The notes under the pieces are model-generated. The model was not told the DNA's origin. It worked only from the letters and a program-made list of their open reading frames with translations, and ran no database searches. Shown in pieces: positions 15,730 to 24,671 of a stretch of DNA of 35,790 nt; positions within the stretch are counted from its first letter, which is position 1; each line of letters opens with the position of its first letter. Source of the stretch: Verrucomicrobia bacterium UBA6015 (GTDB lineage Bacteria > Verrucomicrobiota > Kiritimatiellia > UBA8416); NCBI GenBank assembly GCA_002428045.1, contig DIZZ01000215.1, positions 1 through 35,790 of the forward strand, given 5' to 3'. The translations under genes and the position numbers were made by a program.

Positions 15730-15882
15730 AGAATCACCCTTATCATTTTTGTCTTACGTTATTAATCAGCGGGGCCAGGCCGTTCTCGCAACCCCTGCAA
15801 GAACCGTTGCGCAACCTTTTAGCAGCATGTCTGCATCACGTCAATCCGAGTATTTCAAGATCTCCGGATTTTTGATTTGAGC

Positions 15883-15911
15883 TTGCATCCTAGCCGTCGA
15901 GAGTGTATCAA
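15883..15911 (+). promoter_or_regulatory. Candidate sigma-70 promoter for HU and hisS
   Basis: TTGCAT (15883-15888), 17-base spacer, TATCAA (15906-15911). It is about 80 bases upstream of the HU ATG, which has an AGAGGAG ribosome site. The match is reasonable but common by chance. Confidence 0.4.
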
Positions 15912-15989
15912 TTTAGCCGAAAACAACTTAAAGAATGAACCGCCGTTAAACGCCGTATCTGCAGCCGCCACAAAAAGAGGAGTCCCGCC

Positions 15990-16283
15990 ATGACCAAAAG
16001 AGACCTAGTTGTAAGAATTTCAAAAGAGACAGGCATTCCACAGCAGGATGTCTTTGTCGTTATCCAGAAAACCCTTGATTATATTTCCGAGGCCATGGAG
16101 CAAGGCGATCACGTCGAATTCCGTGACTTCGGGGTGTTCGATGTGTGCCGCCGCAAGCGCCGTATCGGACGGAACCCGAACAACCCCGGCGTTGCCGTGC
16201 CGATCCCTGAACACAACGTGGTTCGGTTCCGTGCGGGCAAGTTGATGCGTGCCCGTGTCGCCGAAGCCAGCAAGACGGTTTAG
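15990..16283 (+). CDS. HU/IHF family DNA-binding protein
   Basis: The 97-residue protein is a normal-length member of the HU/IHF family. It starts MTKRDLVVRISKETGI (helical dimer body), continues with EFRDFGVFDVCRRKRR, and carries the DNA-binding arm tip RIGRNPNNPG, where the intercalating proline lies. The end VVRFRAGKLMRARV is the usual final helix. It bends and packages DNA as a dimer and may assist recombination. AGAGGAG before the ATG gives a good start. The hisS gene follows after 12 bases, so the two are probably co-transcribed. Sequence alone does not separate HU from IHF subunits. Confidence 0.9.
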   Translation: MTKRDLVVRISKETGIPQQDVFVVIQKTLDYISEAMEQGDHVEFRDFGVFDVCRRKRRIGRNPNNPGVAVPIPEHNVVRFRAGKLMRARVAEASKTV

Positions 16284-16295
16284 CCGCGTACCGCC

Positions 16296-17600
16296 ATGGC
16301 AACTACCCTATCATTTCAGCCTCCCCGCGGGATGCGTGATTTTTATCCCGAGGACATGCAGCGACGCAATGTCGTTTTCAACGCCTGGCGTCAGGCCGCT
16401 GCCCGTTCCGGGTTCTGCGAATATGATGCCTGTGTCGTCGAATCCCTGGATCTGCTACGACGCAAGGCGGGCGAGGAAATCCTGGAACAGATCTACCACT
16501 TCCAGGACAAGAGTGGACGGGACCTGGCACTGCGCCCTGAAATGACGCCCACGTTGGCCCGCATGATCGTTGCGCGACAGGGTGCGCTCCAGTTCCCGCT
16601 GAAATGGTTCACGATCGCCCAGTGCTTCCGCTATGAGCGTACGACCCGTGGGCGCAAGCGGGAGCATTATCAATGGAACCTGGATATCCTGGGCGAACCG
16701 GGCGTAGCGGCAGAAGCCGAGGTGCTTGCCACCGCCGCGAGTGCCATGCGCTCGCTGGGGCTCGATCAACGGCATTACCGCATCCGTTACAACTCACGCC
16801 TTCTGTTATCTGAATTGCTGGAGAAGCTTGGCATTTCATCGGCACATCACGCATCGACATTCCTGGCCCTGGATAAACGAGGCAAGATCGAGGACAGCGA
16901 CATCGAGAAACTGCTGGTTGCCCAAGGGGTCGCCTCCAGTGTCATTCCCTCCGTCTTCAAGCTTCTTGAGATTAATTCCCTCGAGCAGGCCTTTGCCGTG
17001 CTTGGGGAACGGTCACCGGCACAAACCGAGATCGAGACGTTCATCGCCATGCTTGGAGCCTACGGGATTGCCGACCTGGCCACGTTTGATATCGGCGTCA
17101 TTCGCGGCCTATCGTACTATACGGGAATTGTTTTCGAGGCATTCGACACCAGCTCAGGGCTGCGGGCGATCTTTGGCGGCGGCCGCTACGGCAAGCTGCT
17201 GGCTAGCATTGGCGGCGGAGATATCTCCGGCGTCGGGCTGGGGTTTGGTGATGTGGTCATCGCCGAATTACTGGCCGATCTTGGACTGGATCAAGCAGCC
17301 AACGGGGCAACCGTGGACTACACGATCGGATTCATGCACCCTGAGCAGCAGCTAACCGGCGTCCAACTGGCAGCGGCATTACGCCAGCAGGCAAAGCAGG
17401 TCAGCCTGTCCCTGGCCCCCGAAAAACCAAAATCGTTCTTTGCCAAGGCTAGCAGTGGAGCGCGCTACGCGATCTACCTTGGCCCCGATGATCTGGCCAC
17501 CGGCACGATCAAGATCAAGACCCTTGCGGATCGTTCGCAACGCGACGTGGCGATATCCGACATCCTGCAGGGGGCCGATCATCGCTCAGCGGATCTGTAG
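16296..17600 (+). CDS. hisS: Histidyl-tRNA synthetase
   Basis: The 434-residue enzyme charges tRNA-His with histidine. Class II motifs are visible: LRPEMTPTLARM near residue 79-90 (the variant shared by a clade including Planctomycetes, Verrucomicrobia and plastid enzymes), motif 2 FRYERTTRGRKREHYQWNLD at 111-130, the histidine loop RGLSYYTGIVFE at 270-281 (usual RGLDYYTG, so D is S here), and motif 3 GGGRYGKLL at about 294-302. A C-terminal anticodon-binding domain covers about 330-430. The full catalytic set argues for HisS over the HisZ paralogue, though the D-to-S change deserves notice. Its 3' end overlaps convergent queE by 15 bases. Confidence 0.9.
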   Translation: MATTLSFQPPRGMRDFYPEDMQRRNVVFNAWRQAAARSGFCEYDACVVESLDLLRRKAGEEILEQIYHFQDKSGRDLALRPEMTPTLARMIVARQGALQFPLKWFTIAQCFRYERTTRGRKREHYQWNLDILGEPGVAAEAEVLATAASAMRSLGLDQRHYRIRYNSRLLLSELLEKLGISSAHHASTFLALDKRGKIEDSDIEKLLVAQGVASSVIPSVFKLLEINSLEQAFAVLGERSPAQTEIETFIAMLGAYGIADLATFDIGVIRGLSYYTGIVFEAFDTSSGLRAIFGGGRYGKLLASIGGGDISGVGLGFGDVVIAELLADLGLDQAANGATVDYTIGFMHPEQQLTGVQLAAALRQQAKQVSLSLAPEKPKSFFAKASSGARYAIYLGPDDLATGTIKIKTLADRSQRDVAISDILQGADHRSADL

Positions 17601-18230
17601 CATCCGGTGGACCTGAAGTTGCAGACGCACATTCAAGCCATCGTCGACGATCCATGACGCCAGCTCTGTCGCGCTGAATTCCGTGCCCGCCACGGGACTG
17701 AAGTGTACGGCGGTTCCCCGCCGTCCGGCTGCGTGCTGCCTTACAAACTGCCGGGCCCACTCGTAATCCCTGCGGCTGCCGATGACGAACTTGAGCTCAT
17801 CCTGCGGGCGCAGCCGGGCGAGATTGACCATATCAAAGGAATCCGCCGCCCCGCTATCCGGGCACTTGACATCCACCACCGCCACCACCCCGGACGGAAT
17901 CTCCGAAATATCGAGAGACCCGTTGGTCTCAATCAACACGGTTCTACCGGGAATGGCGGACAACCCGCGCAGGAGACGCGGTGTAGCCACCTGCAGCAGG
18001 GGTTCACCACCCGTCACTTCAATCAGTGGAACCCTCGTCCGCACCGCCTCATCAACCAGCACATCGACCGTGATCAAGGTCCCGCTTTTCTCAACAGCGT
18101 GGGCTGAGTCGCAATAACGGCAGCGCAAGTTGCAACCCGCCAGCCGGATAAAATAACACCCCATGCCCGCATAAGAGGATTCCCCCTGCAACGAACAGAA
18201 CCGTTCACACACCTCAAGCGTATCGTTCAT
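17586..18230 (-). CDS. queE: 7-carboxy-7-deazaguanine synthase
   Basis: The 214-residue radical SAM enzyme matches QueE, which contracts 6-carboxytetrahydropterin to 7-carboxy-7-deazaguanine on the way to queuosine. The start is CERFCSLQGESSYAGM, where the GE(G/S) segment is conserved in QueE, then the cluster motif CNLRCRYC (CX3CX2C, near residues 33-40), TGGEPLL and ETNGS. AAGGA precedes ATG 18230; the previous TTG is not preferred. The gene overlaps the preceding flavoprotein gene by 17 bases, placing it at the end of the sensor-kinase operon. No queC, queD or queF is in the window. Convergent hisS overlaps at the 3' end by 15 bases. Confidence 0.88.
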   Translation of the reverse strand: MNDTLEVCERFCSLQGESSYAGMGCYFIRLAGCNLRCRYCDSAHAVEKSGTLITVDVLVDEAVRTRVPLIEVTGGEPLLQVATPRLLRGLSAIPGRTVLIETNGSLDISEIPSGVVAVVDVKCPDSGAADSFDMVNLARLRPQDELKFVIGSRRDYEWARQFVRQHAAGRRGTAVHFSPVAGTEFSATELASWIVDDGLNVRLQLQVHRMLQIR

Positions 18231-19494
18231 CAAGTCCTTTCATCCGCCCCAGCACCGAACGGGCGGCCAGGACACCGGTCGAGAAGGCAGCCTGGAGATT
18301 ATACCCCCCCGTATCTGCATGCAAATCCAGAATTTCGCCCGCGAAATAAAGACCCGTCACCCGGCGTGATGCCATGGACGCCTCGTCCACCTCATCCAGC
18401 GCGACACCCCCGGCCGTGACAATCGCCTCGGTCATGCCCCGATGCCCTGAGATCCTTATCTCCATGTCCTTGAGCCCCTGCACGATTCGGCTGCGCTGCT
18501 CCCGAGCCAGCCGTCCGCCAAGCTGCATTCCGGGAATCCCGACCGTCGCCAGGAATGAGGCGACCATGGCCTTGGGCAGCAATCCCCGCAACACACTGCG
18601 GATGGGTTCGTTGGCGCGTTCTGCCAAATCCCGTTCCAGACGTGCCTGGAGCTTCGCCATCGAGAGTGCTGGCTTGAGGTCAATCCCAAGACGAACATCC
18701 GCCTCCACCGCCAGCGCCTCCACCGCCAGACCACTCAACGTCAGCACCACCGGGCCATTGACACCGTGCGCAGTAAATCCCATTTCGCCGAACCCGCTGC
18801 CAACCTCGCGCCCGTTCACGCGTAGGGCTACCCCAACATTCTTCAGCCCCAGGCCATCGAGGTCACGAGCCGGCTTCGGTGAACATTCCAAAGGAACCAG
18901 CGCTGGTCGCGGTGGCACGATCGCATGCCCGACGGTAGCGGCCAGCGCATAGCCATCGCCCGTTGAACCGGTTCCCGGATAGGAGGCACCGCCCGTCGCC
19001 AAGACCACGTTCCTGCAGGCCAGTGTCTTGCTTTCCGTCTCGACCCCTTCGATGCCGCCCCCTGCCCCGGCAAGGAGTCGCCGTACCGGCTGCCGCAACT
19101 CAATCTTAACGCCTTGGCACCGACACCATGCAACCAACAGGTTCACGACATCCGGTGCCCGTCCATTGGCGGGAAAGACGCGACCTCCTCGTTCGGTCAC
19201 AACCGGCAACCCTTCCGATTCGAGAAAAGCAATAAGTGTCTCGGCAAAATAGGCATCAAAGGCAGGGCGTAACCATACCCCCATGGCACCAAAATGCGAT
19301 TCGAACGATCCCCGTGGCTCGATATTCGTCAGGTTGCAGCGACCCTTGCCGGTAATCGCCAGCTTGCAGCCCGGTTTTGGCATTTTTTCCAGAAGCACTA
19401 CACGCGCACCACCCGCTGCCGCCGTACCCGCCGCTAGTAGACCGGCAGCGCCAGCCCCGATGACAACAAGATCCGGTGTTTGCATTCCGCTCAT
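18214..19494 (-). CDS. BaiN/HI0933-type FAD-dependent oxidoreductase
   Basis: The 426-residue flavoprotein has an N-terminal FAD-binding fold, DLVVIGAGAAGLLAAGTAA at residues 8-26, then LLEKMPKPGCKLAITGKGRC, which with NLTN is the hallmark of the HI0933/BaiN family. Also seen are ATGGASYPGTGSTGDGYALA and the C-terminal FAGEILDLHADTGGYNLQAA. The family includes the BaiN bile-acid reductase and many proteins of unknown substrate; 400-430 residues is standard. AAGGG lies nine bases upstream of the ATG. It follows a response-regulator gene after 11 bases and overlaps queE, so it is inside the sensor-kinase operon. Its substrate is unknown. Confidence 0.88.
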   Translation of the reverse strand: MSGMQTPDLVVIGAGAAGLLAAGTAAAGGARVVLLEKMPKPGCKLAITGKGRCNLTNIEPRGSFESHFGAMGVWLRPAFDAYFAETLIAFLESEGLPVVTERGGRVFPANGRAPDVVNLLVAWCRCQGVKIELRQPVRRLLAGAGGGIEGVETESKTLACRNVVLATGGASYPGTGSTGDGYALAATVGHAIVPPRPALVPLECSPKPARDLDGLGLKNVGVALRVNGREVGSGFGEMGFTAHGVNGPVVLTLSGLAVEALAVEADVRLGIDLKPALSMAKLQARLERDLAERANEPIRSVLRGLLPKAMVASFLATVGIPGMQLGGRLAREQRSRIVQGLKDMEIRISGHRGMTEAIVTAGGVALDEVDEASMASRRVTGLYFAGEILDLHADTGGYNLQAAFSTGVLAARSVLGRMKGLDERYA

Positions 19495-19505
19495 ATTGTG
19501 TACCC

Positions 19506-20123
19506 TTACAGCACTACCGCCGTACTTGGCGGATAGATGTCCGGATAAAACGAATGGGCGCAGCCTGGGCAGATCCCGTGGCTGAACTCGGCTTCCGTAT
19601 GCTTGCTCACATACTCTTCCACCTGGTTCCAGTAGCCCTTGTCATCCCGAATCTTCTTGCACACGGCACAGATGGGAATGATCCCACGTAATGTCCGGAT
19701 GTGGTCAAGCGCCTCCTGCAACTCCGCATTCTTGGCCGCCAGTGCCGTCTCCGCCGCAATCATCCGCCGCCCCACCTCGATGTGCGCCTTGAGCTCTGCG
19801 GCGTTGAATGGTTTGACCAGGTAATTATTTGCCCCTGCATCCAGTGCCTCGACAACATCATCGGACGACGATTTGCTGGTTAACATGATGATATACGTCG
19901 ACTGATGCTCAGGCATGGCGCGGAGTCGTCGCACCACGCCAACCCCATCCAGCAGCGGCATCTTCCAGTCCAAGATCGCCAGCCTGGGGGCCTCTTCGAC
20001 AGTCAACAGGTCGAGCGCTTCGCGACCATCGCAAGCCTCCGCCACGCTATACCCCATTTTGGCCAGGATCCCTGAAAGCATCAGGCGCATCGTCTGGTCA
20101 TCATCGGCAATCAGGATACGCAT
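19506..20123 (-). CDS. Response regulator with C-terminal four-cysteine domain
   Basis: The 205-residue protein starts with a CheY-like receiver (ILIADDDQ, phosphorylatable D52 in LAILDWKMP, K104 in YLVKPF). A helical linker (about 115-145, AAETALAAKNAELQEAL) leads to IIPICAVCKKIRDDKGYW and a second pair in GICPGC (C152, C155, C185, C188), a zinc-binding-looking unit often found at the end of PAS or receiver proteins in environmental bacteria. There is no DNA-binding output domain, so the effect is probably through protein contacts. GAGG precedes the ATG. It is gene three of the operon, 15 bases behind the other regulator. Confidence 0.88.
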   Translation of the reverse strand: MRILIADDDQTMRLMLSGILAKMGYSVAEACDGREALDLLTVEEAPRLAILDWKMPLLDGVGVVRRLRAMPEHQSTYIIMLTSKSSSDDVVEALDAGANNYLVKPFNAAELKAHIEVGRRMIAAETALAAKNAELQEALDHIRTLRGIIPICAVCKKIRDDKGYWNQVEEYVSKHTEAEFSHGICPGCAHSFYPDIYPPSTAVVL

Positions 20124-20138
20124 GAGGGAACCTCGCTT

Positions 20139-20558
20139 TCAAGAAATCAGATCAAGACTGCGCAAGAGGCGGATCAATAGCGATTTCTTGACGGGTTTTG
20201 CGAGGTGTCCGTCGCACCGCGTTTTCATATCCTGTAGCAGGTGGCGGGCAACCGATCCGATGTCGCCATCCGCCGCATCAATCGCTGTGGTCACCACCAC
20301 TTTAGCAGCCGCCGTACCACTCAGCCCACGCGCCTGCTCAAATTCGCGGATAGCGGTCAACGCCTGCCCCCCGGACATGACCGGCATCAAGGCATCCAGC
20401 GAAATGAAATCATAAGGAGCACCCGTCTCGATGGCATGGCGCACGGCGGTCACCGCTTCGGCACCGTTCACTGCGGCATGAACCGTCCCGTAAGGAAGGA
20501 GCATTTCCTGCAAGGCCATACGACTGACAAACTCATCCTCAACAACCAGTGCCTTCAT
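20139..20558 (-). CDS. Single-domain response regulator
   Basis: This 139-residue CheY-like receiver has ALVVEDE (acidic pocket), D55 in FISLDALMPVMSG, the threonine in VVVTTAID and K in HLAKPV. It consists of the receiver alone, so it probably acts in a phosphorelay or by binding a target. GGAG stands seven bases before the ATG. The start overlaps the stop of the hybrid kinase gene by four bases, so the two are coupled, and the kinase's HPt domain is a likely phosphate donor. An insertion between the threonine and lysine motifs (roughly 90-115) makes it longer than the usual 120 residues. Confidence 0.87.
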   Translation of the reverse strand: MKALVVEDEFVSRMALQEMLLPYGTVHAAVNGAEAVTAVRHAIETGAPYDFISLDALMPVMSGGQALTAIREFEQARGLSGTAAAKVVVTTAIDAADGDIGSVARHLLQDMKTRCDGHLAKPVKKSLLIRLLRSLDLIS

Positions 20559-23302
20559 AGCGAGCTCCTTTCCAATTCAACCTTCAAGATCTCGAACTGA
20601 CGCTCCAGCGTCACCATTAATTCAGGAATTTTCCTGGAATCAGCCATTTCGCCATTCGCGGCCTGCTCGATCGCCCGGGCCACCGTATTCATGACATGGC
20701 CTCCCACATACGCCGCCGCCCCCTTGATCTTGTGGGCTAGTTCCCCCGCCGACCAGGTCTGAGCGGCATCAACGGCCAGGCGTAATGCCTTCAACTGTTC
20801 CGGCATGGTGTCCAGGAAGGATTTGACCAGCTTGCGCGCCAGGACCACATCCCCATCCACGGCATCCATCATCCCCTTGCGATCAAAGACCACGGCCGCG
20901 TGTGCAACGCCATCCAATACCGATACGGTCGACGCATGTCCACCCACGGGCATGTTGGGTCCCGTCCCGTGGGATGACCGATCAGGCAGCCATTTGGCCA
21001 GCATTTCGCGCAAACAGCGCATGGAAACCGGCTTGGACATGTAGTCATTCATGTCCGCCGCCAGACACAACTCACGATCCTCCAAAAACGCATGGGCGGT
21101 CATGGCAATGACCGGTAACGAGGAATTCATTCCCGACGCCCCCGCCGAGGAGCGGATTTTTCGTGTCACCTCGCGCCCATCCATCCCTGGCAGGCCGATA
21201 TCCATGAACACCAAGGCATAGGTTACCCCTGCCAAGGCAGCGAGGGCACTTTGCCCGTCGCAAACCACGTCCACCTCGCACATGAGTTTGCGCAACATGC
21301 CAGCCACCACGACCTGGTTGACGAAATCGTCCTCGACCAGCAGGACACGCGTCCCGACCCACCGTTCACTGGCCATGTCACTAGCGACACCCCCAGCCCT
21401 GGCAGTGCCTTCTGTGATCGTGTCAATCTGGGTGGCATCGGAAGGTTCAAGCGCTACCGTGAACCAGAACTCCGAGCCCTTGCCCTCAACACTCGCCAAT
21501 CCCATCGTTCCGTTCATCAGTTCCACCAGGCGCCGCGATATCGCCAACCCCAGACCGGTACCGCCGAACCGCCGCGTAATCGATTCATCGACCTGGCTGA
21601 ACTGGCGGAACAGACAATCCAGTTTTCCAGCAGGGATCCCTATCCCCGTGTCGCGGACAACAAACTTCAGGACGACGCGCTCCGATGCGGACAACGCTTC
21701 GTCTCCATCTGGCCTTGCGACCACACTGACAAACACATCGATCTGCCCGCGGTCGGTAAATTTAAGCGCATTCCCAACCAGGTTATTCAACACTTGATAC
21801 AGCCGAACCGGGTCACCTTTGACGACGGGCGGAATATCATCGGAAAAATGCCAGGACAGGCGTATCCCTTTCATCCCGGCATGCAGGCCCATCACCGTCA
21901 CCACATCCCGAACCAGTGCCGCCGGATCCATATCAATACGCTCCATCGACAGGTTTCCCGTCTCGATCTTGGAGAAGTCAAGGATATTGCTGATCAAGGC
22001 CAGCAGGCGCTTCCCACTGGAATGGAGGCATTCGACATAACGGCGCTGCTCCTCACTCAAGGCCGTGTGCATCAACAGTTCGGCGGTACCGATGACTCCA
22101 TTCATCGGGGTTCGGATCTCGTGGCTCATGTTGGCCAGAAACGCACTCTTGGCCTGGCTGGCCTTGTCCGCCTCCAAGGCCATCTGATTGGCTCGCTTCG
22201 TCTCGTCCGACAACTTGGTATTCGACTCGTGCAGCGCAACCTCCGCCTGCTTGCGTGCGGTAATGTCCATGAAACTGACTAGGCTTGCCCACACCTGCCC
22301 CTTTGCATCCACCACCGGGATTCCATGCACCTCGACGCAGATCCGGCTGCCGTCAGGCCGTTCGATCTCCATGTCATCCACCACCGACGACTCCCCATAC
22401 ATGCCCCGCAGGATCGGCATGATCTCAGGCGGATACGGTATTCCGGTGCCGAACTTGTGGGCTTTGTAAACCATGGCCAGATTCGACTTGGTGGCATCCG
22501 GAAGAATGCCACGGCCCAGCATTTCCAGTGCTGCCTCATTAGCCATCAGGGGGCGGCCGGACGGAGCCTCGACCATGAAGACGCCCACCGTCAGGTTTTT
22601 GAACAACGCGGTGAAAATGGCATTCTGACGGGCAAGGTGATCGGCATTCTGGCGCAGCGCCTCTTCCGCCTCGATACGCAGCAACGCCTCTGCCATGCGC
22701 GACGCGAATTCCTCCAACTGATCGATATTGGCCAGCGAAAAGCGATCCTTGCGGTGGTCATTGAACTGGATCAGCCCCAGTATCTTGTCCTTGACACGGA
22801 TCGGCACCAGAGCCACCGACAGATACCCCTTGCGAATGCAGTGGTTGCGGGGATGCTCACGCAGGTCGAGGCTTGGATCGGCATCCAGCAGGGGTAGCGA
22901 GTTGTTGGTCCAGCAGCTTCCATACGGGGTGGGGGTGAACAGCGAGCTCGACGGATCGGTCTTGCCCATGATGACCAGGCCACAGGTACATTCCAGCGAA
23001 ACCGTCCCGTCCGGGTTCCGGCACAGTCCGCCATCGCCGTTGCGTGTTACCAGCGAGTTTTCCACGGCGAGGAAATCGGGAGGAAAACCGTCCTGGGCGT
23101 AATAGGGATAATCGTCACCCTCCTTAAGCCGTATGCCGATGGCATCAAACCCCGTCGCCTGCTTAATAATTCCGATAACCCTGGACATGCAGGACTTTCG
23201 ATCAAGGGATGAGTTCAGAAGCTGCAGGACATCGCGACCCATCGTATGGACATCTTCCGCCGTCAAGCGAATGCTATTTTCCATTTTCGTGGTATCCATC
23301 AT
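20555..23302 (-). CDS. Hybrid sensor histidine kinase: GAF-PAS-HisKA-HATPase-REC-HPt
   Basis: A 915-residue soluble hybrid kinase without transmembrane segments. In order: GAF-like sensor (about 25-205, includes ECTCG and a further C-rich part), PAS (about 230-350), coiled coil, HisKA with H394 in MSHEIRTPMNGVIG, ATPase with N box (VLNNLVGNALKF), DTGIGIP and GGTGLGLAIS, receiver with D701 in LVFMDIGLPGMDG, and C-terminal HPt with H857 in AHKIKGAAAYVG. This allows a complete His-Asp-His-Asp relay to the two receiver proteins that follow. GAGG eight bases before ATG 23302 fixes the start; the open frame extends to a GTG at 23329. The signal is unknown; the GAF cysteines might bind a ligand, which is a guess. 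Confidence 0.92.
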   Translation of the reverse strand: MMDTTKMENSIRLTAEDVHTMGRDVLQLLNSSLDRKSCMSRVIGIIKQATGFDAIGIRLKEGDDYPYYAQDGFPPDFLAVENSLVTRNGDGGLCRNPDGTVSLECTCGLVIMGKTDPSSSLFTPTPYGSCWTNNSLPLLDADPSLDLREHPRNHCIRKGYLSVALVPIRVKDKILGLIQFNDHRKDRFSLANIDQLEEFASRMAEALLRIEAEEALRQNADHLARQNAIFTALFKNLTVGVFMVEAPSGRPLMANEAALEMLGRGILPDATKSNLAMVYKAHKFGTGIPYPPEIMPILRGMYGESSVVDDMEIERPDGSRICVEVHGIPVVDAKGQVWASLVSFMDITARKQAEVALHESNTKLSDETKRANQMALEADKASQAKSAFLANMSHEIRTPMNGVIGTAELLMHTALSEEQRRYVECLHSSGKRLLALISNILDFSKIETGNLSMERIDMDPAALVRDVVTVMGLHAGMKGIRLSWHFSDDIPPVVKGDPVRLYQVLNNLVGNALKFTDRGQIDVFVSVVARPDGDEALSASERVVLKFVVRDTGIGIPAGKLDCLFRQFSQVDESITRRFGGTGLGLAISRRLVELMNGTMGLASVEGKGSEFWFTVALEPSDATQIDTITEGTARAGGVASDMASERWVGTRVLLVEDDFVNQVVVAGMLRKLMCEVDVVCDGQSALAALAGVTYALVFMDIGLPGMDGREVTRKIRSSAGASGMNSSLPVIAMTAHAFLEDRELCLAADMNDYMSKPVSMRCLREMLAKWLPDRSSHGTGPNMPVGGHASTVSVLDGVAHAAVVFDRKGMMDAVDGDVVLARKLVKSFLDTMPEQLKALRLAVDAAQTWSAGELAHKIKGAAAYVGGHVMNTVARAIEQAANGEMADSRKIPELMVTLERQFEILKVELERSSL

Positions 23303-23432
23303 CGACTTTTCCTCAAATCGCCTACGCACTTACACGCCCAGCTTGAGTACTAATCTACAACGATACCCCTATTGATGCAACCCCCAATAATCACACACCA
23401 AGGCCCATCAGGGCTTTTCATCAACGCCGGTT

Positions 23433-24575
23433 TTACGTGTGGGATCTTTTCAGTATTTCTAGGGTTTCCGCTTCGCTGAGGGGGACGGGGTCGAGATTGA
23501 ACAGGAATCCCATGGTCGCGCGCGCATTGGCGGCGATGGCGGGTAGTTCCTCATTGGTGATGCCGTAGTCGGACATTTTGAGCCCATCGACGCCACAGGC
23601 TTTCTGCAGTTTAAGTAGTTCTTCGATAAAGTCGGTTCCACCCATGGCCGCAGCCATTCTGGTATAGCGATCCGGGCAGGTGCTGGCAAAGTGGCTGAAA
23701 TAGGCGGAGGAAAGCATGATGAGGCCCGCGCCGTGCGGCAGCTCTGGATGGCGTCCACTCATGGCGTGTTCAAGCGAATGTTCAGAAATGCAGCAGGAGG
23801 TCGATTCCACCATGCCAGCCAGCGTGTTGGCCAGCGCTACCTGGGCGCGCGCGTCGATGTCGCTGCCGTCGGCCACGGCACGCGGCAGATAGGCCGCGAC
23901 CAGCCGAATGCTTTCGAGCGCATAGAGGTCGCTCATCGGGGTGGCGATGTTGGCGATGTAGCCCTCGACGGCATGGAAGAATGCGTCGAAGCCCTGAAAG
24001 GCGGTGAGGCGCGGTGGAACCGAAACCATCAGTTCCGGGTCAACCACGGAAAGCACCGGGAAGGTGCATGTCGGATTGCCGAAGCCGATTTTCTCGTCTC
24101 CGTTCGTGATCACGGTCCACGGGTCGGCCTCCGTGCCGGTACCGGCGGTGGTGGTGATGGCGATAATCGGCAGCGCACCGTGTTCGAGCGGTAGGCCCTT
24201 GCCGGAGCCAGAGCCGATATAGTCCCAGTAGTCGCCGGGATTGACGGCCATCACAGCGATGGATTTGGCGGCATCGATCGTCGAGCCGCCGCCGAGGCCG
24301 ATGACAACGTCGCAGCCTGCTTCCTTGGCGAGTGCCGCCCCCTCCATCACATGTTCCTTGATCGGGTTCGGCTGGATTTTGTCGTACACGACCGAGTCGA
24401 TGTGCTGCTGCTTGAGCAGGTTAATCAGGCGGTCGAGGTACCCGTGATTGCGCATGGAGGTGCCGCTCGAAATCACAATCAGCGCCTTTTGTCCGGGTAG
24501 CTTTTCTGTGGCCAGTTGGTTGAGCTTGCCGGCTCCGAAAAGAATCTTGGTAGGAATGAAGTAGTCAAAGTTCAT
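23433..24575 (-). CDS. Iron-containing alcohol dehydrogenase
   Basis: The 380-residue enzyme belongs to the group III metal-dependent alcohol dehydrogenases (FucO/BdhA-like). NAD(P)-binding marks are GLGGGSTIDAAKSIAV and TTTAGTGTEAD; metal ligands are D and H in FDAFFHAVEGY and the histidines of HSLEHAMSGRHPELPHGAG, matching the D-H-H-H set of FucO. AAAAGGAG precedes ATG 24575 (MNFDYFIP), so the longer frame upstream is discarded. It reduces an aldehyde or oxidises an alcohol in the cytoplasm; the substrate is not readable. The gene follows the rSAM operon on the same strand after 96 bases, possibly under its own control. No pdu or fuc cluster is present. Confidence 0.88.
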   Translation of the reverse strand: MNFDYFIPTKILFGAGKLNQLATEKLPGQKALIVISSGTSMRNHGYLDRLINLLKQQHIDSVVYDKIQPNPIKEHVMEGAALAKEAGCDVVIGLGGGSTIDAAKSIAVMAVNPGDYWDYIGSGSGKGLPLEHGALPIIAITTTAGTGTEADPWTVITNGDEKIGFGNPTCTFPVLSVVDPELMVSVPPRLTAFQGFDAFFHAVEGYIANIATPMSDLYALESIRLVAAYLPRAVADGSDIDARAQVALANTLAGMVESTSCCISEHSLEHAMSGRHPELPHGAGLIMLSSAYFSHFASTCPDRYTRMAAAMGGTDFIEELLKLQKACGVDGLKMSDYGITNEELPAIAANARATMGFLFNLDPVPLSEAETLEILKRSHT

Positions 24576-24671
24576 GGGGTTCTCCTTTTGGGGCGGCACA
24601 CAACCGCTTATTGGTTTAAAACTAGGCCATTTGGGCGATGCCTGCAAGTTATTTTCAGAACGCGCAGAGAA

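Noticed and set aside
21251..22282. A 343-codon open frame on the plus strand, opposite the hybrid histidine kinase gene
   Set aside because: It runs antisense to strongly conserved kinase motifs, has no ribosome site and resembles no known protein. Its length is explained by the GC-rich codon bias of the kinase gene.
23395..23432. Possible hairpin AAGGCCC-ATCA-GGGCTTT near the end of the iron alcohol dehydrogenase gene
   Set aside because: The stem is short with a bulge, and the T-run is on the plus strand where no gene ends, so it does not fit as terminator of the minus-strand gene.
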